Shown here piece by piece: positions 10,101-18,545 of a stretch of 64,000 nt of DNA; within the stretch, counting starts at the first letter, position 1; each line of letters starts with the position of its first letter. The notes beneath the pieces were generated by a model that worked only from the letters and a program-made list of their open reading frames with translations, made no database searches and was not told where the DNA came from. Position numbers and translations under genes: made by a program. This stretch comes from Siphonodentalium dalli (lineage: Eukaryota; Mollusca; Scaphopoda; Gadilida; Siphonodentaliidae): assembly GCA_032622095.1 (NCBI GenBank), contig CP136064.1, positions 263,417,863 through 263,481,862 of the forward strand, in the 5' to 3' direction.

Positions 10101-12123
10101 ACTTCTATGATCACATTGCAGACATCGCGGAGCGGTCTGATATCATGGATAAGCTTAAAGTACCATTCATTCGCGACAAACGTATGCATTACGTTGTCTA
10201 TCAGCAAACATTTATAACCAACCAACCTCAAGGGATCCACTGTTTCAAGCTTGCACCATAATGTCGACATGAACATATTGAATCACCGAGATGTTTCGAT
10301 ATAATAACACTTGTCCGATAAAAGTATCAATTTAAAAGTTAGAATATTAGTGTTAACTAAATATATGCAAATTAGCAAACACCACAACTGGTGTGTTTTG
10401 CGAATCGGTGGGGTATATAAGAACTATGATTTTAGAACGTCGTAGTGATGTGAGATAGATGAGTTACTGCAGAGTGTGTTGGGAGATATTCTTGCAACAT
10501 AACATCAAGCGGGCGACAAAAACAATGTCTCCCGGCTCAGCGGGCGACAGTGTGATTTGTCGCCCAGCACGTGACAGGACATGAGCCAATCAGAAGGGTG
10601 GAAAATAGGGAGGAGGGTAACAATAGTTTATATCAAAACAATGTTTTCCTTACATTTTCTTAACCTGGGAAGGCATAATAACCCATGCTAACTATGGGCA
10701 TTATCCCATAATAAAAAATAAAAATAAAACCCTCGCCCCCTCATCGATTCTCAAAAAAAATTGCCTGAGAATCAAAACACTTTTTGTTTTGCCTAATAAA
10801 CAACTTTTTGCTGTACGTATCCAAGTGTGCCTACCTGCTAAACAAGCTAGATAAAACATCATAATTGATACTTTTTATGTGTCACAAATTGGCCCATTAA
10901 AACATCTCATGGATATCTTACAACCAGACCAGATGGCAGGCAGATCACAACACGGATTATCTTGATTAGATTTGTCTGTCTGACAGTCATCCACCACCCC
11001 TCTGATTGGATTAGATGATGAGGAAAGCATACATGTCCACTAGAAGTGATCTCTTTACAACAGTATGATACACACTTGTGACCATGCCCCTCTGACTGGG
11101 CTGACTCTTTTCGATCACTGTTGACGTATTTGCAAATCAAGATTCCATATTCCTTAACCCTTTCAGTGCCAGGTCCGATTTTTGTATCAACCCATATACC
11201 CTGTGCCAATGCATTCTCTTATATATGCGAGTCGACCATAGGTCACCTCGCATATATAAGAGAATGCATTGGCCTAACAATTTTTCATCATTTGTTATTA
11301 TTTTTTACAATTTTTTCTTATATTCTTTAACAGACTTATTTTGTAGGTTTAGTGCCAGGGAATCTCACGTTTTTCATGGGCATCAAAATTATTACTATGA
11401 ATACGTGGTGATAGTTTTTAGTTATAACATGCCCCTATGGTTTTATCCAGTTTGTTTTTAAATTCGCTATTGCATGCTTAAGCATACCCGAAAAAATTTC
11501 AACCCAAAAAAAAAATAATCTAAAAATAAAACAAACAAAAAATTTATTTTTTATTTTTTTAGGTCCGATTTTACACACCGTAAATTAGGGCCGATGAGAT
11601 CGGCCCCTGGCACTCAAAGGGTTAAGCCACTAAGTGCTTCAATATCAAACAATTGTTGATGAACTTATTTTTCATCTTCTTTTTTTTCCAGACATTTCTC
11701 ATTGAAAATAATGTTGTTCATGACAAATGTAAAGCATACCTTGGAAAGTGTCTTCCTTCACCACAGTATAAATACGTCTCCATCGAGAAGGAAATTGTCG
11801 AAACTCCAAACTGGCCGCCAGTTACCCAGTCAACAGCCAGCATCCAGAAAGGTTTACATTTTTCCACTGATAGTTATGAAACCGGGAAAAGTTCTTCCAG
11901 AATTATGGATGAAGACTCATTGTCAGTCGATTCACGCAACCAAAACCAGGTGGAAGTTCCTGAAGATGATTCTTGTGACAATTGGGTTAATAGTGATCGA
12001 TCTCCGGGAACGGGAGAAATTTCTCCGTCTCCAGAGTCGGATGCTGCAAATGTTGACTTCGTTGATAGCAGTCAAATATGCCTTATCAAGCCTTCCAACC
12101 CGTCAGAAACAACACAGCTATAG
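557..12123 (+). CDS. ATP13A3: P5B-type ATPase (ATP13A2/ATP13A3 group), 3' half-gene, last five exons
   Basis: Five exons (557-707, 1165-1310, 4134-4222, 6229-6312, 11692-12123) join in one open frame and give the C-terminal ~300 residues of a P5B P-type ATPase, ending at TAG 12121-12123. The family moves polyamines across late endosomal and lysosomal membranes, driven by ATP. The visible part is the last four membrane helices and the cytosolic tail; the actuator, phosphorylation and nucleotide-binding domains must be encoded before base 1. Hallmarks seen: QPWF, then YENTSVFVISMYQYIVLAI and SKGAPFRR, which align with the vertebrate YENT..F..SSFQYL..A..SKG.PFR segment, and a tail motif KYVSIEKEIV..PNWPP that matches the K-Y/F-x5-E-L-x4-P-x-WPP tail of ATP13A2/3. 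The tail then runs ~100 residues further than in vertebrates, rich in Ser, Asp and Glu. ATP13A3 fits slightly better than ATP13A2; the choice of paralogue is inference. Confidence 0.9.
1165..1310 (+). CDS. ATP13A-type gene, exon B (TM8 and FSKGAPFR loop)
   Basis: The acceptor is GTTACAG at 1158-1164 and the donor GTGAGT at 1311. The exon starts with the G completing Trp, then FEPYVINEDDDFQSYENTSV. The luminal acidic loop is followed by TM8 and the highly conserved SKGAPFRR turn. It ends in ..SN plus one base of the next Tyr codon. This is the most diagnostic exon of the gene. Confidence 0.92.
1328..1500. repeat. Hairpin (foldback) element in intron
   Basis: Arms of about 52 bases (1328-1379 and 1448-1500) are near-perfect inverted copies, starting TACAGTAATGCCC and ending GGGCATTACTGTA, around a 68-base loop. 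The structure is that of a foldback MITE. It lies 18 bases after the exon B donor, so in a pre-mRNA it would form a strong stem beside the splice site. Confidence 0.8.
1785..2338. mobile_element. Non-autonomous DNA element with ~48-bp inverted ends
   Basis: The left end (1785-1832) starting GTATACAGCGTGTGAATAT is inverted at 2290-2338, including the shared cores AAATAAGGAAAT and CAATATCGTGACTG. The interior (about 450 bases) has no reading frame. Just inside the left end, GAAGCGCTATACAAATGCTA followed by a run of ATT units resembles the 3' tail of L2-mobilised SINEs; whether a SINE tail was captured is uncertain. Confidence 0.7.
2982..3050. repeat. Hairpin MITE, family TGCCAATGCATTCTC, copy 1
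   Basis: The arms GCCAATGAATTCTCTTATAT and its inverse (ending ATACATTGGC) flank a short GC-rich loop. The same hairpin occurs at 6616-6735 (expanded, three arms) and 11205-11273. Confidence 0.75.
3250..3600. repeat. Two diverged ~190-bp direct copies in intron
   Basis: The pieces at 3256-3375 and 3448-3575 share TTCTACTTTGCACA-type and GGGTCTGTTTCTTCGCGCA blocks in the same order, so this is an old tandem duplication. No reading frame. The rest of the intron (1311-4133) holds only the elements listed here. Confidence 0.6.
4134..4222 (+). CDS. ATP13A-type gene, exon C (TM9)
   Basis: The acceptor is TTTCAG at 4128-4133 and the donor GT at 4223. AT at 4134-4135 completes the Tyr codon begun at 1310. 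The exon reads YFFLGNLAVCLGISLWINIY, then PSEGLAEFLE. This corresponds to the YFF...LYP TM9 segment of ATP13A3. The exon ends on a codon boundary, as required by the phase of the next exon. Confidence 0.9.
4315..4408. repeat. Hairpin MITE, family GCAGAATGAGGTCCCC, copy 1
   Basis: The arms GCAGAATGAGGTCCCC...TTTAGTGA (4315-4348) and the inverse (4374-4408) surround the loop TGCTAGCCCGCTATGCTGGA. Family copies lie at 5347-5415 (right half only), 8470-8571, 15689-15756 and 15953-16045. Most copies are embedded in longer shared flanks: GATGAGGCC on one side and a GACACGCTATTTGCAGGCTTG-type stretch on the other. Confidence 0.85.
5173..5237. repeat. Short perfect inverted repeat
   Basis: TTCAGATAATAAGTTCAACA and two more bases (5173-5194) are exactly inverted at 5216-5237 around 21 bases. 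A similar TTATC.CTGAACATTT word recurs near other hairpins, so this may be the core of an old MITE. Confidence 0.7.
5347..5415. repeat. Right half of the GCAGAATGAGGTCCCC MITE
   Basis: GAATTCACCCTCTGGGAACC followed by TCATTCTTCAAATATCAGACACACTAT matches the right arm and right flank of the family. No left arm is present, so the copy is truncated. Confidence 0.65.
6229..6312 (+). CDS. ATP13A-type gene, exon D (start of TM10)
   Basis: The acceptor is TTTTCAG at 6222-6228 and the donor GT at 6313; 84 bases, both ends in phase 0. It reads LKPPPSIPYRLTYVGIACIN, then ILLSIMVE. The family counterpart is ..VP..WR..ML..VL.N...S...E at the last membrane helix. The final Glu closes the helix before the tail encoded 5.4 kb downstream. 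Confidence 0.9.
6616..6735. repeat. Hairpin MITE, family TGCCAATGCATTCTC, expanded copy
   Basis: Three arms are present: 6616-6642 forward, 6654-6681 inverted, 6709-6735 forward (GCCAATGCATTCTCTTATAT, then GCGAG). It looks like a hairpin that has gained an extra arm, and a G run follows directly. Confidence 0.65.
7075..7112. repeat. Uninterrupted run of 38 G
   Basis: Thirty-eight consecutive G residues. This is the longest homopolymer in the window; shorter G or C runs occur at 6735, 12815, 19146, 25975, 26380, 46528, 46646 and 59306. The true length may differ because such runs are hard to sequence. Confidence 0.95.
7171..8470. repeat. Composite of a direct and an inverted duplicated module
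   Basis: Module A (7171-7340, starting GTGGCGGTATACATCCACTT) recurs in direct orientation at 8146-8315. Module B (7388-7542) recurs inverted at 8317-8470, abutting the second A. Copies are nearly identical over about 325 bases. So one A-B unit was copied with B flipped. Between them (7543-8145) lie two CCAATCA-containing near-repeats (CAGCCAATCAAATATCGCG and GGCCAATCAGATACCGCG). Confidence 0.8.
8470..8571. repeat. Hairpin MITE, family GCAGAATGAGGTCCCC, degenerate copy
   Basis: AGAATGAGGTCCCCAGAAGG and the loop GATGCTAGCCCGCTATGTGG are clear; the right arm (CTAAATTAACCCTCTG) is eroded. It starts exactly where inverted module B ends. Confidence 0.7.
9536..9681. repeat. Near-perfect palindrome with 66-bp arms
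   Basis: The left arm 9536-9601 (CAGTTGTTGCCCTTC through GGAATGTCTCCC) is inverted at 9619-9681 with a few changes and a 17-base loop. It is GC-richer than its surroundings and contains CTCGAG in both arms. No flanking target duplication is obvious. Confidence 0.85.
11158..11621. mobile_element. piggyBac-like MITE with TTAA flanks
   Basis: TTAA at 11154-11157 is followed by CCCTTTCAGTGCCAGG, and the inverse CCTGGCACTCAAAGGG ends at 11621, followed by TTAA (11622-11625). TTAA target duplication with CCCTTT-type ends is the signature of piggyBac-superfamily elements. The interior is non-coding and carries the hairpin at 11205-11273. Confidence 0.8.
11205..11273. repeat. Hairpin MITE, family TGCCAATGCATTCTC, nested copy
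   Basis: The arms GCCAATGCATTCTCTTATAT (plus GCGAG) and their perfect inverse flank an 18-base loop. It sits inside the TTAA-flanked element, which is therefore older, or else carries the hairpin as an integral part. Confidence 0.8.
11692..12123 (+). CDS. ATP13A-type gene, terminal exon (end of TM10 and cytosolic tail)
   Basis: The acceptor is a long T tract ending CCAG at 11688-11691. The exon reads TFLIENNVVHDKCKAYLGKC, which finishes TM10, and continues to the tail motif KYVSIEKEIVETPNWPPV. Beyond it are about 95 residues rich in Ser, Thr, Asp and Glu, with spaced acidic-Ser clusters such as SPSPESDAANVDF. The stop is TAG 12121-12123. Vertebrate ATP13A3 ends about 25 residues after WPP, so this tail is unusually long. 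Confidence 0.88.
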   Translation, partial: TFLIENNVVHDKCKAYLGKCLPSPQYKYVSIEKEIVETPNWPPVTQSTASIQKGLHFSTDSYETGKSSSRIMDEDSLSVDSRNQNQVEVPEDDSCDNWVNSDRSPGTGEISPSPESDAANVDFVDSSQICLIKPSNPSETTQL

Positions 12124-12266
12124 CATTCATTATATATAGTCATTCATTTATAGAGCTGCAATGATACAGTACTTCATTATGCAATGGGTATCATGATATA
12201 TTTGTGAAAATGTGATGCACTATACAGAATTGCCAATGTTCAATGAATCCACAGTTCAAATGCACA

Positions 12267-12435
12267 TGGATTAGTGCAAAATACACTCTTGTGCTCCATG
12301 AACGATGCAAACAATTTGGTATTTACATGTATAATAAAAATGAATTTATGACTCCAGTCATAAATTCATTTTCATTATAACTACTATTTGTTTGCATCAT
12401 TCATAGAGCACATGAGTGTATTTTGCACTAATCCA
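12267..12435. repeat. Long hairpin in the presumed 3' UTR of the ATP13A-type gene
   Basis: TGGATTAGTGCAAAATACAC at 12267 is inverted at 12416-12435, and the arms continue almost to the centre near 12352. AATAAA at 12333-12338 lies within the left arm. If transcribed, it would fold into a stem of about 80 base pairs that includes the polyadenylation signal. Confidence 0.8.
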
Positions 12436-13510
12436 AGGCCCAAATTCATTAATTTGTTGCATATATTCTGTTGAGTTTAAAAGGAGATGGTCCCATAAAT
12501 GGCCAGATTTAGTGTACAGTACCCCTTTAAAAGACAACGCTAATCATATCAGATTTACGTCTCTGGAACGATCATTAAAATATAATAGTTAAAGGTTCAC
12601 GATTGTCCTAAAACTGTCATTCGATGGGTTCCAGAACAAAAACTATAAGATATTTCACAAATATAAATAAAACAGGCGGGCATGTAAAATGCAGTTCATG
12701 GCTTCGCTTGAATTATGATGCATCAGATTCAAGATTAATCATTGCGGCTCTATTCATTTGTCACTTTCATTATTTCATCGGCTGTTATCATTTATATGAT
12801 GCAGAGCCCACCCACCCCCCCCCCCCCCCTTCAGCCCTCAACCACCAGCATAATATAATTTTTCATATGGTTCAGGCCCAGATTGCATCTGAGAGGTTTA
12901 CAATGAGAACATCTTAAATTTAGCCCTCAACCACCAGCAGACTATAATTTTTTTTCATATGGTTCAGCAGGAGATTGTGTCTAATGGATGTTCAGCTTTT
13001 TACAAATACTCTCAGAAGCAGTGTTTTATGAATAAGCGTTTATTTGATGTTTCACAGACATTGAAGACAGGAGAGATGATTTCTTAGTTTTTAAAGACCC
13101 AATTAATTTTCGAGTCACTGATTATTTTTTTATCTAGTGCCTTGATATATGTTTTTTTTTACAATCTATGATATAAAATATGATTAAAATACCCTAATTC
13201 ATATCCATTTGAACATCTGTTTCCAAAGATGCCCATAGAGTAATAGCAATTAGCTGAAATCTTAGAAACATCCCCCCACCCCATTTCCCTCCTAGAATGC
13301 AACAGAATTCAAACTAAGACATAGAAAATAATAGACTTTGCAGTACAGTCCAGATGAAAGTTAAGTACAGAAAACATGTCGTACCTCAACAAAAATAACA
13401 TGTTGACAGTTTATTACACCAGATACGTTGATAATATAATGTTTTGGAGCTTCCTCTTTCAAATGGTATATACTATGGCATATATTTCATATAATATGAT
13501 GCGGGCCTTT
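12436..13510. other. Gene-free stretch with one dispersed repeat
   Basis: No reading frame of note. There is a C tract at 12815-12829 and a short duplicated word (CCCTCAACCACCAGCA at 12834 and 12922). The block 13088-13205 (TTAATTTTCGAGTCACTGAT and following) also occurs inverted at about 47207-47345 and directly at about 63769-63890. Confidence 0.6.
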
Positions 13511-13770
13511 AAAGTGATGTGAAACACTCCGGTAGGGTGATCAAATAGAAATGGAGAATAATCTTGTTCAAAGTAGTTATTTTTTACAAATATTATATCG
13601 AAAATGACAACAAACACCGCCATTCTTATATATTAATTAAATACAGTGACTCTCGATGGCGAAATAGTCTTTGTTAATAGCTTATCGCAGATAGTTGCGT
13701 CCCGAATGCTATATTCCTCCAGTTGGCATAGTAACTGAATACAAACTTACTAGTTTCACGCACCCGAATA
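13511..13770. repeat. Dispersed repeat, copy 2
   Basis: Direct, diverged copy of 100-440. It keeps the order of the shared blocks but lacks part of the interior present in copy 1. Confidence 0.65.
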
Positions 13771-14393
13771 AGTACATAATATATCATTAAGTTACGCCGA
13801 CTAATCAATAATAACCTTATCATTATACAATATGTTCTAGTCTGTGGTTTGAACAATTATTCTGGGAATCATTAGTCATAATTACTGTCATTATGTTCTA
13901 AATCTCTTCACTCGAATGAACATAAAAAATTTATTGAATAACAACTACAAATGAGAATTGATCTGTTTTATTAAAGGAAAATGACTCACGTCGGCCCATG
14001 CTAGCCTATATCATAGTGTACATGTATGTACATGTAGGTCTCCAGTTACAACATAACATAAAGATGTATTCAGAGTTGGTTGTATGAAATCTGATTGTGC
14101 AGCTGTTGGCTGTGTCTCACTTAATACTTGTTTCAAGATTCGAGGCTTGGTTTGACTCGCATCCAGGGCCACATGTTTACCATAATAAATGATACATGCC
14201 TCTTTAAATCTCCCTTCTGTCCAACCATGATAATGTTAATGTTCTAAAGGCATTCTCATTTACATATTAGAGAATGTTGTAGGAGGGTTTGAAAATGTAT
14301 TGAATATTCGCAGTCATTTCGAATCAAATCGAAATTGCGTGATATCACATCGAATCTCAAACAATCGCAGGAGCTTGTTTTAAATCTCTTGTC

Positions 14394-15386
14394 ACCAGGT
14401 CAGGCACATCCTGAATTCCACTATTATAGTGGTATATGATCATAATCGTCTTGTAAATTTGATAAAAGAGTGATAATCCAATATCGTATTTCACCCAAAT
14501 TATTCAAAATCATTGTCTCACTAATTCGGTATCGTACATATATTTTGTTCAGGAGAATGATTAATCATGACCACACACGATAAGCAACTCAATTAGCAAT
14601 TAGTTTAAATGTTGTTATAAAGGAGCAATTGAGTCATCCTGTTATTGTCATTGAGAAAGGCATGTATTAGTGATAATATTGAATAACAAAGCTAGCGCAA
14701 AAGATTGCACAACAAATTTTGTTGGAAGACTATTCATTCGCTGCGATAATGTGAAGAATGACATTTGGCTGTGGCACTAGTATGCGCCGTCTTCTATTCC
14801 CATTGCAAATAAAGAAAACATGAATATGTTATGGTCATTCACCACTAATATGAATCGTACGTGACACATAGTTCAGCAACCACACATCATGCTGTGCCTC
14901 AAGTTTGCCTTTTATCGGCGACATAATGCTAAGAATAATTTATGTAACATCATGCTGTGGTCACGACGGTGACGACATGACAACTTGATAAGACGTGTCG
15001 TGGATTGTTCAATTTTGTCTGTATTCTGCCTACAAATCCAAAATGACGTCAGAAACCATGTCATGACGTGTTCATTTTTCGTTTTCATTAAGCTATCAAC
15101 GAAATTGGTCTAAATGAAATGAATAGGCCTAAATCACATGGGAATTCTTCATAAGTTGTACTTTCATTTTCATCGCGATGCTCCATTCCCGATTCCGCAT
15201 TTTTGGAAATTTCCACACTGTTGCTATCCGGAAGTCACGTGACAATTTCTCCAAAATCTATACCCGCGCTCTTGAAAAATCACTGATGGATATAGAAAAA
15301 ATTATATGACGTCATTCACCTGCCTTAGGTATAAGCACCCTTGGTGGTTGCTATAATAATGGAATTGAGTATGTGCCTGACCTGGT
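14394..15386. mobile_element. Non-autonomous DNA element with 36-bp inverted ends
   Basis: ACCAGGTCAGGCACATCCTG...TATTATAG (14394-14429) is inverted at 15351-15386 with a few mismatches. The 920-base interior is AT-rich and non-coding. The target duplication is unclear. Confidence 0.75.
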
Positions 15387-15688
15387 TACTCTGCATTCAT
15401 CTATTTTCACTCTGATATTTGATTTGTTCAAATGTCTTTTATAATTTCTTGGCTGAAAACGGAGTTTGATTGTCCATATCTGTATTAATATTTACGTAAT
15501 TCAATATAATATATTCATTGTTTTCTGTGCAAAATTATTTTTTCCATTATAAATGGTTGTACTGAATTATTAATATCTAATCATGTCTTCAGATCTCTTT
15601 TTATTCTTCTCCACAACCCATCTCTCAGTCCGAGAGTCTGTAACCGTTCCTATACTCATCAAGCCTGCAAATAGCGTGCCTGTCATTT

Positions 15689-15756
15689 GCAGAATGACGT
15701 CCCCAGAGGGTGAATTTAGTGATCACCAAATTCACCCTCTGGAGACCTCATTCTGC
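15689..15756. repeat. Hairpin MITE, family GCAGAATGAGGTCCCC, short-loop copy
   Basis: The arms meet with almost no loop (TTTAGTGATCACCAAATT at the centre), so the copy is a near-perfect palindrome. It is oriented opposite to the copies at 4315 and 15953, as shown by the flanks (CTTAGGCCTCATCTTC on the right). Confidence 0.85.
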
Positions 15757-15952
15757 TTAGGCCTCATCTTCTGGGAAGTATCTACAGTATCAAATTAACA
15801 TTGTTTTTAGTTTTCCCTTCTGGGAAGTTTCTATATCCCCTAATTTGCAGCAGATAAAATGCATGATCGAGGTGCCCAATGGGTGAACATCACCCACTTC
15901 AACTGGGGAACTTCAATCTGATCCTAGGTCTACCATAGCAGTTGAAGCCTAA

Positions 15953-16045
15953 GCAGAATGAGGTTCCCAGGGGGTGAATTTTGTGATGCTAGCCTGCTGT
16001 GCGGGATAGCGTCACCAAATTCACCCTCTGGGGACCTCATTCTGC
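15953..16045. repeat. Hairpin MITE, family GCAGAATGAGGTCCCC, standard copy
   Basis: Complete arms with the loop GATGCTAGCCTGCTGTGCGG. The right flank, ATTTGCAGGCTTGATACTCAT, is the reverse complement of the left flank of the copy at 15689, so the two copies form a larger inverted pair. Confidence 0.85.
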
Positions 16046-17138
16046 AAATGACAGACACGCTATTTGCAGGCTTGATACTCATTGACGAGTAGTTATCCCT
16101 TAGTAAATGTTCAGATCAATGAATTCTGTATAGAATTATGACAAATTTTAGATCCATTTTATCACAAGTATCGGGAAGATCAAAGGAGTTGAACAAGCGA
16201 AGTACTGCAAATAACAAACCTTTGCTCTGAACTACATAATCACAAACTGACTTCAACAACACAAGCCCATATTGTCACATTCACATGTCACTCATCTGCA
16301 TAATAGCATGTAGGTTATCATGATCATTGTTCACTCAGTCACAGTCGTCGTGACAGTTGACCGTCAGATATATACTGGGGCGTATCTAATCCCCGATAGT
16401 TACATTTTACTTAAAAAAATGGTCCAAACCTGAAAAGTGATTTTTTTTCGATATATATGAGAGAAAAATCCAATATTTCTGGTAATATCAGCACCACAAT
16501 AGTAACAATTAAATAAGGTGCATCAGACATGATAGCATTCAATGTATAGAAGGCAGAATAGCCAGTTGTATACATCAACCATAACTTATAAGGCACGATG
16601 GGGCAATATCTACCATTTTCCATATTTTGGTGGCCATTTTGGTCCAAAGTAACAATTTTGGTTTCAATGAGTTGGAATATTCATGGGTAATGATATGCCT
16701 CACTTACATTTCACAATTCTGCTCATTTCTTGTTGAAATAATTATGACTAGAATCCCAAATGTGATTTTTTTGTGAAATAAAGTTTTTGAGGGGTCGGAA
16801 GGCATTGCATATTGCTTTGCTCCAATGATCAGTTAACATAACAAATACAAAATAAAGTCACAATTCTCAACCAGTTCCAAACAGCAGAAACTGGTCTAGA
16901 AGATATTAATGAAAAACATACTTTCCACCTCCGGCGGGTCATCTTGGATGGGGTGTTCCAATTTTGCTCTATAAAGGTGGCATCATGTCTTAGCTTCGCA
17001 ATAATATTGACAAGATTTTCCCTCTTTTGACTTTCCCTCCTTCGGTCTCATGCTGATATGAGGTTACCTCGGGTTAATATCGGGCCTAATATCAAACCAA
17101 CCAGTAATATCCTCTTAATATGAAATGGACTGCTCATA
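16046..17138. other. Gene-free stretch
   Basis: AT-rich DNA with no credible exon. A CCATTTTGGTGGCCATTTTGG block at 16616 (split here by one base change from the 21-22 kb motif) hints at an outlying unit of the array described at 21340. Confidence 0.5.
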
Positions 17139-17880
17139 TTGATATGAGATGGCCAACAAGGCAAAATCAACACTGATATAATGTGATATGAGATGGCCAA
17201 CAAGGCAAAATCAACACTGATATAATGTGATATGAGATGGCCAACAAGGCAAAATCAACACTGATATAATGTGATATGAGATGGCCAACAAGGCAAAATC
17301 AACACTGATATAATGTGATATGATGCCCAACAAGGCAAAATCAACACTGATATAATGTGGTATGAGATGGCCAACAAGGCAAAATCAACACTGATATAAT
17401 GTGGTATGAGATGGCCAACAAGGAAAAATCAACACTGATATAATGTGATATGAGATGGCCAACAAGGCAAAATCAACACTGATATAATGTGATATGAGAT
17501 GGCCAACAAGGCAAAATCATCACTGATATAATGTGATATGAGATGGCCAACGGCAAAATCATCACTGATATAATGTGATATGAGATGGCCAATGGGCAAA
17601 ATCAACACTGATATAATGTGATATGAGATGGCCAACAAGGCAAAATCAACACTGATATAATGTGATATGAGATGGCCAACAAGGCAAAATCAACACTGAT
17701 ATAAGTGATATGAGATGGCCAACAAGGCAAAATCATCACTGATATAATGTGATATGAGATGGCCAACAGGGCAAAATCATCACTGATATAATGTGATATG
17801 AGATGGCCAACAGGGCAAAATCAACACTGATATGTGATATGAGATGGCTAACAAGGCAAAATCAACACTGATATAATGAG
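17139..17880. repeat. 44-bp minisatellite, about 17 units
   Basis: The unit begins GATATGAGATGGCCAACAAG and ends CACTGATATAATGT. Units are highly alike, with small deletions (for example at 17313 and 17548) and A/T switches (ATCAACACTG or ATCATCACTG). Long open frames on the minus strand here result from the repeat and are not genes. Confidence 0.95.
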
Positions 17881-18284
17881 ATATTCATTGGGATATTCTG
17901 CGCACTGCAAAGCCCACAAGAAGATCATACCCATCGCATATTAAACATTAGATCATGCCATGAATCTCTACTCTGGCTACGCCCGTATAGATCATACTCC
18001 ACCAGTTCAAACCCCAGTAATTGTTTTTGATATTCTGACCTGTTTCAGAAGGGGAAGTTTATAACATTAAAAAAATACAACGCAGGGAATGTATATAATC
18101 GAGAAATTGTTTGAAAACATGGATCTATATGGGACAATTAATCATTGACGTCTTTTGATACTAAGAACATCAAACCCCCCCACCAAGTATATAACTCGAA
18201 TAAAGACATCTTGCCAAACATATCGTCCAGCGATGAAGTAAAACGGAATGCAGACAGCTGTAAACTGCGACGCTCAGAAAGTTT

Positions 18285-18545
18285 AATCCTTCGGGACCAC
18301 ACACAATCTTGTTATACATCATTTAGAAGGTTATGACATTCCGCAGCAGGTAGGACCCGGTGTGAAATATTTTTCATTTTTTTTGCCCCACTTAATGGGC
18401 GATTGATTAATATTGTTTTGACCAGGTATATCGTATATAGACTATATTTTTTATAGAAAAGTGCAGATATATACCGCATACTACAATATGCTGAATATGT
18501 CATATTTAACACGTGCTGTGTTATGTAAGATTATTCAACCCTTGC
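18285..18545. repeat. Dispersed repeat, copy 1 (partner at 23035-23530)
   Basis: The order ..GAAGGTTATGACATTCCGCA, TAGGACCCGGTGTGAAATA, CTTAATGGGCGAT, ATATTGTTTTGACC, TATCGTATATAG, ACGTG.TGTGTTATGTAAGAT is repeated in the same orientation at 23035-23530. The second copy has about 210 extra bases in the middle. Confidence 0.8.

Larger units (their letters stand above)
6313..11691. other. Last intron (5.4 kb), repeat-laden
   Basis: The intron contains the separately listed hairpins, the G38 tract, the composite inverted module, a 66-bp-arm palindrome and a piggyBac-like MITE. A 118-codon open frame at 9095-9451 has no recognisable motif and probably arose by chance. The segment 8590-9090 is T- and A-rich low-complexity sequence. 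The stretch 10490-10570 repeats the word GCGGGCGACA three times. Confidence 0.7.

Noticed and set aside
11702-12139. Alternative 145-codon frame overlapping the ATP13A terminal exon
   Set aside because: It is the shifted frame of the true terminal exon, which is fixed by splice phase and by the conserved KYVSIEKEIV..WPP motif.
17429-17638. Minus-strand open frame of repeating peptide
   Set aside because: The frame arises only because the 44-bp unit lacks stops in that frame over a few units; indels break it on both sides.
17139-17880. CRISPR-like array of regular repeats
   Set aside because: The 44-bp units are contiguous, with no unique spacers, in a eukaryotic context. It is a minisatellite. 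The same applies to 39193-40115 and 55235-55918.
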